Shown here in pieces: positions 45,221-54,840 of a stretch of DNA of 64,000 nucleotides. The stretch comes from Adiantum capillus-veneris. Taxonomy: Eukaryota; Streptophyta; Polypodiopsida; Polypodiales; Pteridaceae. Each line of letters begins with the position of its first letter. The first letter of the stretch is position 1. The DNA is taken from contig CM043956.1 in the NCBI GenBank assembly GCA_014529385.2, positions 60,521,120 through 60,585,119 of the forward strand, read 5' to 3'. Under the pieces are notes generated by a model. The model saw only the letters and a program-made list of their open reading frames with translations. It was not told the origin of the DNA and searched no databases. A program made the position numbers and the translations under genes.

Positions 45221-45372
45221 AAGAGGGGGGGAGGTATACAGGTATACAGGTATACAAGAACTACAAGCAATAAGGACAAAGAAAATGATATTAAAAGGGC
45301 AGTGTCTTACATGATTTCGATTTTTTTATGTTTGATTGCGGATATTGATAATATCTATGCCCTTATATATAG
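45221..45372 (+). promoter_or_regulatory. Internal polypurine tract, GGTATACA triplet and TATA motif
   Basis: AAGAGGGGGGGAGG at 45,221-45,234 looks like the tract before the 3' LTR (51,151-51,164). It is followed by three tandem GGTATACA copies (45,233-45,256) and a TTATATATAG motif at 45,363-45,372. A central polypurine tract and an internal promoter are both possible; neither is shown by the sequence alone. Confidence 0.5.
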
Positions 45373-46801
45373 TTTGTTTTGCAATAATAAGAGATCAAAT
45401 GATGAATTTGAGTCTCTAAGTTTGTAAATACGACTAAATATGCGTGTTTTTGGAGCCAAAAAGTTTAAAAAAAAGTGGTAATCCAAGCTGAGAAACCAGC
45501 TAATTATTCTGTATTTTTGGAATTTTTTGGTTTCAATTTGCTATTTTTCTTTATTTTTTAGGATTTTCTTAATAAAAGTAAAATAAAAATAAAAAAACAG
45601 GTGAAACGAGATCAGAAAAAAGAAAAGAATAGATGGTGATGATCCTAATGACAGGAGCAACCCATGGTAAAAATTGGGCACAAATCGGGAAAAGTTGCGG
45701 AAAGCCAGAAATGGCAGAATTTTGGCAAAGTGGACAAATTTCTCAGAAACGATCAAATGGAGACCAAATTGAGAAATTTCACATATTAAAGTGCATTTCA
45801 CAACGAGATAGGAGCACATGTCAAATTTGGTAACAAGTGAGCTGGGAAGTCCAGAGTTAAGTATTTTTTACTTCACTTACAAGCTCATTTGCACTATTAC
45901 CCACTTGGAGAGAGCAAAGAGCACACAGGAGCATCCGACCTTCTACAGCCTTCTACGACCGCTACGAGAGCTCAGAGGACTCCAGATATGAGAGGTAGAA
46001 TCGTTGCCATAAGCTTTTGATGCTTATCACTAACTTTTGTCGCGAAAACTAACCAAAACAAAGAAACAAGAGCAGACGGGGAAATGGGTAGAATGCTAGG
46101 TAGAGGCACAACCGCCTAACCAAACCATGCAAGAACCAATAGGTGGCTTACCCTAGTGTAGAAGATGAGTTTCTAACTCTCAAAGTACGAGAAAGACCAA
46201 TTGAAAAAACCCTAGGTCAATAGAGCCTACAAGCGCAAACAGGAAAAAGTTGTCGAAACGACACAAAACTTCACAAGAAGCTTGACAACATCGAGGACAA
46301 TGCAACCATGGAGTATCTCTAGGTTTGGACCACCAAAAGTGGGTCAAAACAACCGTTTCAGTAGCAGACACACAAAGCGTCATTTTGGCATAACGGCCAA
46401 AATTGACGACCGACTGCCATGAAACTTCACAAGCAACTTCAAATAGTCATCAATGACACATGTGTACAAGCAAAACCCAGAAGAAAGCCGTTTCACTTAC
46501 CAATGGTAAAAAAGACGCTTTCGGGCAATCAAATGGCTAAAGGTGGAGAAGAAGAAACCAAAGTCGAGTCCAACCACATAGACGACTTCCCAACACCTCA
46601 AATGAGCTAGGGATGCAACTCTCGAAGAGAAAGATCGAGGAAAATCAACTCCAACACCAAAAGACGACTTCGGAGACTGAAATGCCTACAAAGGGGGCTT
46701 TTAACTAAACTGATGATTTTTAAGGCTGAAAACTAGTTAGCAGGGCTTAGGGCACTAGCACAAACCATGCTTTTCACAAAAAAAACACTTTTAACAAGAA
46801 T
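45373..46801 (+). other. Non-coding zone of the giant element
   Basis: AT-rich sequence with only short frames (for example 46,419-46,610). No domain is recognised. It leads into palindrome array 2. Confidence 0.55.
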
Positions 46802-47811
46802 AGACATCATACGCGTATGATGTCTCACAGCATGATTTTCACATCATCTTGAACACATGAATGCATAGCCTCTTTCTATATGCTAACAACATCAAATGTA
46901 CAAAGTATCATGAGATTTGGAGTTGAAAAACCAATTGGAAACTAAAAAGACGCAAAGTAGGGCAAAAAACCGACTTATAGCCCTAAATTTGCCAAAATAG
47001 CTCCAAACTTAATGAAACTTTGTAGGGATGTTGTTCAACACATGCACAAGTCATCTGGAACCAAAAAGTACCATTTTGGCCAAAAAGACATCATACGCGT
47101 ATGATGTCACTTTGCACATACAGAACCAAAATTGATCATTTCTCATCATATATCCATTATATATATCAAATACCTGCCACATATGAAGTTTGGTACCATT
47201 TGGTCAAGGGGATCACTCCATTAACCCAATTAGTGGAAAATACTCTATTTAGAGCCTAATCTTGCCAAAATACTCGTACTCAACTTCAAGTCAAGATTTG
47301 GGTACACACAGTCCTTTACTATCATATGAGGAGCCCACTGAACCAATCTCATGCAAAAATGACACAAAAGACATCATATGCGTATGATGTCTCTAGAGCC
47401 AGTTTTAGTCCAAACTATACCCAAATTTCATAAAATCATTGTCTAAGCCTATATAAAGTCAAATCCAAGCTTACAATGCAAAATGGTTCAAATTTACCCA
47501 AAAAGACATCATACGCGTATGATGTCTCCCATACTTGATTTTTGCATTTCAGAGTTGCAACCACCACACAGAAGTGATCTACATGCCATTTGAGAGCCAA
47601 CCACCAAGTTTCATCCAATTTGGATCACAAAATCTAATTCCCTCTCAATATCTTGCAAAGAGTCTGACCAAGACTAAAATGACCATAGCTTGACCAAATG
47701 GGACCCAAATTCAAATCGAGGCATATAGAATGGATGTATGCACTATCAGCTACAAGCACAACCAATATCAAGCCATTTTGACACAAAAGACATCATACGC
47801 GTATGATGTCT
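46802..47811. repeat. Palindrome array 2 (five copies) ahead of the accessory frame
   Basis: Copies are at 46,802-46,825, 47,086-47,109, 47,369-47,392, 47,504-47,527 and 47,788-47,811. Copies 1, 4 and 5 are perfect 24-bp palindromes, copy 2 is perfect over its inner 22 bp and copy 3 has one change. Distances are 284, 283, 135 and 284, and the last three match array 1 (291, 125, 282). The sequence between copies aligns weakly with array 1; for example AAGTTTCAT and TTTGGATCACA recur at the same offset (100-102 nt) from the palindrome. Confidence 0.95.
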
Positions 47812-47978
47812 CCAGCATGATTTTGCACCCAAATTTCATACTTTTCCACATGCATTGCATCCTTAGGCCCTGAATAGCTTCTGTTTCAATTTTTAAGTCA
47901 TTTGGATAGTTAAAAGCTTAATTTCGGCTTTCAGTACTGAAAAAGACGCTAACTTCTGAAATTGGAGTTACAGGATCC

Positions 47979-49009
47979 ATGGATTCTGGGAAGTCATCAG
48001 CAAAGAGAAAGAGATCGACACTCAGGGAAGCAATAGCAGAAGTGAGCCATTTTCTATTCCCCCAGAGACTCTCAAGCCCACAAAGACTTGGATAGAAGAA
48101 GCAGTGTTAGAAGAACAGGGGATAAAGATATACCAAGGTACTTTCAGAGACTCACGGGGACAAACAGTGGATATCCCAATGATTCCCCAAGAATTGGTGG
48201 ACTACAGCAGAATAGAGGAGATAAGCAGATACCTGGAAAGGGCAGATCTCCGCAGTTTTTTTACTTCTAGACCATCAGGAGTAGATGCCCAAAGAGTGTA
48301 TGAGTTGGTAACCACCATACAGAAAGACGGAATGGCTACACTCACAGCCTGGGACAGGGAAAAAGTTGAAGTGGTTATCACTCCTCAGCTCATTGCAGAT
48401 GCTCTGAAGTTGCACAACAAAGGAAGCTCATTCAGAGAAAGACGAGAAGCTATAGAAGTGTATGGGCCAAAGAAGCAAAATGCCACCTATAAAGACATGG
48501 CAGATCCGAGAGCGGCAAAGCTTTACAACCAATTCTTACACATATGCAGCAAAAGGACACAAAAGTATACCACACCACCACATGCTATTGCCACAACAAT
48601 CACTTGGGCAATAAAGAGCAACATCCTGAAGGAAGTCAATTATGCTCAGCACATTCATGAGCAAGTAATTGCTTTGCAGAACGAGAAGCCAAAGTACATT
48701 GGGGGAGCCGAAGTGTTGACTAAGATAGCTTATGAAGCTATCGGAGCAAGGGACTTGTGGCCAAAGGCTCCCTCGCAAAACCGATGGCTAAAAGAGATAG
48801 ATGAAGATGAAGACAAGCCAGAGGTCACCAAGAGAGTGTCAACAAGGGCAAGGTGGAAGCTAGAGATTGTTTCTGAGCGAGAAGAAGAAGAAGACGAGCC
48901 CCTCAAGAAGAAGACCAAGAAGAAACCCGCTCCCAAGAAAACTAAGAGCCAGAAAGCTGCCAGAATGGAGAGGCTGGTTGAACAGTTTAGATCCGAGCGA
49001 GCTTTATAA
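47979..49009 (+). pseudogene. Accessory protein of the giant element, N-terminal part
   Basis: The ATG at 47,979 opens M-D-S-G-K-S-S-A-K-R-K-R. After a one-base shift near 48,025 the frame 48,104-49,009 runs for about 300 residues. It has a helical segment with E-R-A-D-L-R-S-F-F and V-V-I-T-P-Q-L-I-A-D-A-L-K-L, a second helical part with P-P-H-A-I-A-T-T-I-T-W-A-I-K-S, and a Lys/Glu-rich tail that may be a nuclear signal. The layout recalls the putative plant transposon protein domain (PF20167 type) that accompanies some plant retroelements, but this is a weak resemblance. No catalytic motif is seen. A stop at 49,007 separates it from the next frame. Confidence 0.6.
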
Positions 49010-50460
49010 GGAGATTTTGAGGAAAAGTGGGTACCAGACCCAACTAAAGTCGGAGCCAGCTCAACAAGACCCCATATTGATCAGTACGATCAATATATCA
49101 AGGCTTATGAAGAATCAAAAGCTATATTGGAGTAGCAACCAGTAGAGCCATACACCGAAGCAGAAGTTCAGCACCTTAAAGCTGAATTAAAAGGAGGTGA
49201 CAAGGGCAAGGGCAAGGTAGAAGAGTCTAGTCCTGAAGGAGAGGAAAAGATAGTGGAGGAAACGACTATTGAAGTGGCGGTGGATGTGCCAGAAAAGCCC
49301 GAAATACAGCAAGAGGAGAAGGCAACGGATCCGATTCAAGAGAAGAAAGAGCAATATGATGCTCTAATAAACACAGGATATACTCAAGAAGAGGCCCTCA
49401 AGGTTGTGTATGGCATTGCCTTAACACAGGAAGAACGGAGAGGAATGGAGAGAAGGACCAAGAATCGATTCGACAGAGAGCAGAGGTTGGTACCTGAGAA
49501 GGCAGAGGGTGAGCTCCAAGATGAGGATGAAAGAGATATCCAGAAAGTGCATCAACTGTTTGCAGCAGATCAAAGCCCGATCAAAGATAATGAGGGATAG
49601 CAAAGAAGAAGCGCGAAAAGAGAGAAGATGAGATGGAAACAAAATATGAGAGTGCACTAGAAGAATCAAAGTACCTCAAGGCATCTCTCCTGGAAGCAGA
49701 AAATGAAAGAGATGGACTAATCCTCCAACTTGCTGATGCTTCAAGAGAGGTGGCCAGTGCACAAGAAGCCAAAGAAATAATTAATGAGGAATTGGAAGCT
49801 GCAAAGGACGAGCTCATTGAGCTACGAGAAAGGATGGAGCTGCAGGATAGAACAATCCTAAGGCTTAGATCCACACTAAGAGCTAGCAGAGCAGGAGTAG
49901 AGCCAGAGGGAGCAATAATCCCCGGTCTGGAAGATCAAGTCCAGAGCTTGCAAAGAGAATTGTGGCTAGAGCAAGTGCAGAGATTGCACATTGCAGAGGG
50001 CTCATTGGCTGCAGAAGAACGACTGACATCAGAGACCCAAGCACTGAGAGCGGAGAATGAGGCCCTCCGAAAGCAACTCCAAGATCTGCAAGACAAAATG
50101 ATAAAACATACAGAGGATCAGCAAGAAGAAACAGGCGAGGCAGTCGTGGAGCTTCAAAGACTGGGGAAGCCACAACAAGTGAAGATCTAGCCCCTGCACA
50201 AGACGAGGCCGCAACATCAAGACTTACCGAGGATGAGGAAAAAAGATTGCACGAGCAGATAGAGAAGGCAACAGAGGAGAGTGCAAAGGCGGCCATGGAG
50301 TGGGAAAGAAGACTCCTATTCTCCATTGGTCTTCAAGGGGTGGATACTAAGGTGCTGCAAGAACAGTGGATGCAACCTACATTGCCCCTCCCTCTACTAA
50401 AGTTTGAAGTGCTGAAAACAAAGAAAAGGATAGAAGAAGAGCAGTATGTTGCGCTATAGG
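49010..50460 (+). pseudogene. Accessory protein of the giant element, coiled-coil part
   Basis: Frames 49,253-49,600, 49,633-50,190 and 50,247-50,459 encode a chain of acidic and heptad-like segments. An example is the stretch with E-L-E-A-A-K-D-E-L-I-E-L-R-E-R-M-E-L and later L-R-A-E-N-E-A-L-R-K-Q-L-Q. Leu and Ala at heptad positions predict a long coiled coil, so the product likely oligomerises. The frames are separated by single shifts or stops and appear to be one original gene together with the parts on both sides. Confidence 0.62.
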
Positions 50461-51112
50461 AAGGCAACATCACAAAAGAGGAGGAATCAAAGAAGATAGT
50501 AGACTCCCAGCCGAGATGGAGGAAAGGGTGGTTGACAAAGTATCCAACCTACCTAATCTATTTGGTGGAGGCACCCAAGGAAGTTAGAGAAGATGCAACA
50601 TTTTGTCCAGTGCCTCGAGTCGGGAGTTGGCAAGAACATGACAGAATCACAGCAAAGAAGCCGAATTGGCTTAATTACCCCAGGATGCCAAAATCGAAGG
50701 TGGGAGAGAGAATAAGTAAGGCCTACATGGTGAAAACCCTAACGGGCACCATTAAGCTCTTTACTAGCTCTCCTGACCTTTCGTGTCAAATGCTCAAAAA
50801 TATTTGCAGAACATTATTGGCTTGCATTAAGTGTTCGCGCCGGATAAAACTACCAGCTCAACATTGTTGTCAACGGCCGGCACAGTGACAGATATGATGT
50901 ATGATCTAGCCTTGCAGCCATCTCCGAAAGTGTTACACATCTTTTATCAGAGAATCATGTTTATGCCAAGTTTCCACATGCAAGCCTTTGAGGAGGCATT
51001 CTATACTGGTTTCTTTACTCATGAAAGTAAGATATTCGGCCCTACACTGACCATTGGAAACCTGAGATACGAGTCACATCTTCAAATGCTGAAATCGAAG
51101 GGACTCCACTAA
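50461..51112 (+). pseudogene. Accessory protein of the giant element, C-terminal part
   Basis: Frame 50,532-50,888 carries W-L-T-K-Y-P-T-Y-L-I-Y and a segment of mixed hydrophobic and basic residues. Frame 50,831-51,112 carries M-M-Y-D-L-A-L-Q-P-S-P and ends 38 nt before the polypurine tract. No family is recognised. Its position right before the 3' LTR shows that the accessory zone fills the whole 3' end of the element. Confidence 0.5.
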
Positions 51113-51150
51113 AGACAAAGCAAGGATGTCATGTCAGGGATGACATGAAC

Positions 51151-51164
51151 GCAGAGGGGGGGAG
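51151..51164 (+). other. 3' polypurine tract of the giant element
   Basis: GCAGAGGGGGGGAG lies directly before the 3' LTR at 51,165; it primes plus-strand synthesis in this type of element. Confidence 0.85.
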
Positions 51165-52107
51165 TGTTGAGTGGAGGACTACACCTATACATTTTTGCTC
51201 ACACTCATATTTTTGTAAACACTTATTGTAATAAATGTCTTTCCGACATTTCATTTTTTCATGGAGCCGATTCATTGTAATTAGCGGGACTCAATTGAGT
51301 TTCCAATTTGTATTTCCCAAGTAGTTTCACCTGCTTATGTAATTATATTAGAGATGTGTTCACACCTCCAAGGCTGAGGTATAAGAGCCAATTATTGTAA
51401 ACCTAAGGACAGTTTTTTGAATCATTAAGGAAGATAAGTTTTGAAGCACCGTGATTGTGTCTGAGAGAGAGAGAGAGAGAGAGTCTATCCTCTTGCTACG
51501 TGAGCTACGGAGCCACCATTGGAGAAGCGACACCACCATTGTGTTAGCAACGGCAAGAGCTATGCACCGATACCAAGTGGCGCGCATTCGGCTTCTACGC
51601 GAGGTGAGCTCCCACGAGCTTCTATGTGAGTTTTCTCCCTACCTGTGTGTTGGAATTGAGCGTGCCATATATCTATAGAACCGCAGCGAGTAGAGCTACA
51701 CATTAGTACCATTGGAGTCGGAATTTGGTCACCTGAATTTTTTGGTCTGTCTTCATACGCATTTACCGCACGGAGTGGTTACAGGTTGAGATTGTGTTGT
51801 AGATTCATAGGGTATCGTCCTTACCTAGTGTAGAGACTCCGCTTTGAGTTTGAGGCTGATTCAATGAATTTAGATCATGTTTCCGATAGCATTTGTTTGT
51901 AGTACGGATTTCAGTCATTTGCGTATTTGAGAACTTAGGTTTGATTTCCTTGGTAGTGATTGTCATTAGAAGGTCGAGTAGGTGATTTGACACCCACCTA
52001 TTTGTTTCCATGCGCCTGCGGGTCAAGCTCCATCCTCGTCTGACATTCTTGTTTGTCGGTTGAGTTCTCGCTATCATAGCCACGGCTAGCGGCGTAACCG
52101 CCCAACA
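51165..52107 (+). repeat. 3' LTR of the giant element
   Basis: The LTR is 943 bp, TGTTGAGTGG to CCCAACA, followed by the TAAGT duplication. It carries about 34 bp (around 51,535-51,570, with the word GTGTTAGCAACGGC) that the 5' LTR lacks, and a shorter GA run at about 51,463-51,482. Confidence 0.93.
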
Positions 52108-52112
52108 TAAGT

Positions 52113-52856
52113 ACAGGGGCTTTGTTAATACCCTTTCAATGCATGTGATATAATAGGCGATTTCTTGCAAGTGACCCCCTCTCCTCGTGAGCGGGTGATG
52201 TGGTCCTTACTATGGTTGAGAACCTTTAGGCCTCCATATTATTGTTCTTTTCATATTTACTTTTGATTCCGTGATGTCAAGATCTCCTTGCATATTTACT
52301 ATCTTTGAATTTGAATTTTTCCTAATTGGTAGTGAAATGTATATGTATCTGAGGAAATCTTTAAGTACCCTCTTTTTCACTATTTGTTGGTGCAAGTTGT
52401 CTTGGGCGTAGGTAGAAATTGTAGTAGCTTTACTCTTTCTAGAGCTCCGATGCTTCTACCTAGATGGTCATGATCTTTAGATCTTTAATGGGTCATGATT
52501 ACTTTGTTGGTTTTTGGTTGTTGGTTGCTCTTTGTATGCTATGACTTGTGAATTCCAAAACCACAAGTCCCTTTGACCATTAGAAAACACCTTTGTAATT
52601 CATGAATCTTGAAAAGTTAACCAACCCTTTGATTCATTCACCATGGTTGACTAACTTTCTTCCCATTCGTGTTTGTGAGAGGACAAGGGATTGAAGCATG
52701 CCTATTCTCAACCTAACCACCTCCTCTTATATTATAATCTTCTTGACTTATCTTTAGGAGCACTTGAATTGCATGCCTAGCCACCCTTGCTTAAGAGTCG
52801 TCCACACCCACACTCCCCCCCCCCCCCCCCACGGTCTTATTCTTGTCTCACATTAC
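52113..52856 (-). repeat. Probable LTR remnant of an older minus-strand gypsy (D)
   Basis: Immediately to the right is, on minus, a purine tract preceded by integrase-tail-like codons, so an LTR should start near 52,852 and run leftward. A 17-base C run lies at 52,814-52,830. The far end is not recognisable, because the giant element is inserted at 52,108. Confidence 0.4.
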
Positions 52857-54840
52857 TCCCCCCTTAAAGGAGATTTTTTGTCCTCGAACACATCAGTGAA
52901 ACATCTCTTTGCCAAAACATGAATGTTTTGCTAATCAAAACATACATCAGAGTTAACTCATCCACTTGGAGGACTACCAATTTGGTACTCATATGTGGAA
53001 CTATCTTCTTGTAGCAAAAAATGAATTGAATGATAGAATTAAACATTTTCTTAAGAGATTGTTTCTTTGGCCAAAAGGAACCTCTACCTAAAGCTCAAAC
53101 TAATAGTAGAGCCTACTACCTCAATGCTCTAGCTGAGCAAAATGTATTGCTCTCTCTTCTCTAGCATACCTTTTGGGCACCATGTGTGTAAGCCCTCGGG
53201 TACATTTACACCCCACATGTGGAGGTGCTATTCTTAAGAGATTGTTTCTTTGGCCAAAAGGAACCTCTACCTAAAGCTCAAACTAATAGTAGAGCCTACC
53301 TCAAGCTGGATGCTCTAGCTGAGCAAAATGTATTGCTCTCTCTTCTCTAGCATACCTTTTGGGCACCATGTGTGTAAGCCCTCGGGTACATTTACACCCC
53401 ACATGTGGAGGTGCTATTCTTTGTAAAAGAAGAAGAGCCTTCTACGAAGTATCTCTCCTTAGCTTAATGGGATCCCAGTAGCTTCTTAACTCCAAAATCT
53501 AAGGAATGGTAGTGTGCCCAATCATGGCTACACAAGAACTGAACCTACATACGTCCCTTTACTTAAAGCTTTGTGCCCTTACGGTTGCACGATGCCTCTA
53601 GTTTGAGTGGCCAAACATGGTCCTAATGATCAAGGCTAGCTTCAAACATCACACTTGTAGTGTCGTGAAATCATAATGCTAACAAGAAAACTCAAAATTA
53701 GCTTTATAACTAGTGCTTGCTCGTAGCCATATATAGACCATAATATTTTGAAAGAAAAATACTGATGTGAAATCTAAATGGGAAACACATCTACTATACA
53801 CATGTAGTGTCTTGATGTAGTGAGAATGATCTTGATTTCCACATTGCTCAAGGTACAACATACCATCTCATAGACATATTGCAATAAAATTGTTGAAAAG
53901 AAAAACTAGAAGCACATGTTGTACTTGCTCTTAACCGACAGACATAGACTACCATAGTCCATAAACTGTCAATTGCAATCTACATATGATCAATGATATA
54001 AGTAAAATTAAACAATCATAGTATCTTTGTATCAAAATTTCACATCCTTCAAATGTCATAGAACAACCTTTATTTGCACTTAGAGAACAATTGGAAAAGT
54101 TGAGCTCCGCTCGTAGTCTTTTATCCTGCTTAGACTACTTTAGCCATAAACTTGTAATAGACTATAAAACTGATACCTATCAAGAAGGCGTGAAAATCTT
54201 GTAAAATTCTCAATGAGCATTTTTTTGTAGGAAAAAATAATCGGAGCCAATACTCTTGTGGAAATCGTGTCTTAGTAGAAAAAAGAATACTTGAAACGTC
54301 CATGGAATTTGTGTCAAAATGAAAGAATTTAGAGAACAAGCCCCTGACTTCATGACTATGAGTTGTACTAAACCTAATCTTATTGTAAATTGATAAAGAA
54401 TCGGCAAAATAAATGCCACCTCAATTGGTGAGGTATGGTTCATAACCATGCTAACCTGTAGAAAAGACATATGTTGCTTGCATATCAAATTTTAAAGAAC
54501 TCAATCATTAATGAGTTGTTGTTCATCCGTCAAGGCAAAATAAATTCCTAGTAGAAGATATCCTTATCCATAGGACAAAATAAATGCCAATCAAAAACCT
54601 TTGTTCCATTGGTGTGCATGCCTTGCATGCATTAATTAGATTCAGCCTTGTTGGTCACCAACCAAGCAATCGACTATAAATTGGTTGATGTTATTCTTGA
54701 CAGATTGTTGTGCGTCATAGTGAAAGCGTACATAAAAACCTTCTTGTGTGGAGTTATGTTCACCAAACTTTCATGCCTTGCATGCATCTTTTGCAAATGT
54801 AGCAGCAAGCATTTGCAATTTGTTGACATATTCTGAGGTA
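52857..54840 (-). pseudogene. Element D, decayed 3' part of pol
   Basis: On minus, 52,898-52,857 reads V-F-E-D-K-K-S-P-L-K-G-G-V-M and contains CTTTAAGGGGGGAG, an integrase end merging into a polypurine tract as in several gypsy lineages. A 183-bp tandem duplication lies inside (about 53,050-53,232 and 53,233-53,421). The rest is too decayed to assign. Confidence 0.45.

Larger units (their letters stand above)
33263..52107 (+). mobile_element. Giant (18.8 kb) Tat-like gypsy LTR retroelement with extra modules
   Basis: LTRs at 33,263-34,189 and 51,165-52,107 are flanked by perfect TAAGT duplications (33,258-33,262 and 52,108-52,112). A tRNA-Asp-type primer site follows the 5' LTR and a purine tract precedes the 3' LTR. 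The element carries gag with two knuckles, PR, RT with Y-M-D-D, RNase H and integrase. Unusually, it continues with a second retropepsin plus W-x-P-K repeats, an internal purine tract, a 2.7-kb non-coding zone and a 3.1-kb accessory coding zone. Two arrays of a 22-24 bp palindrome precede gag and the accessory zone. Frameshifts in most genes make this copy non-autonomous. Confidence 0.93.

Noticed and set aside
34721-47811. CRISPR-like array
   Set aside because: Although repeats are palindromic and spaced, this is plant retroelement DNA, spacers are 100-270 bp and homologous to each other, and there are no cas genes.
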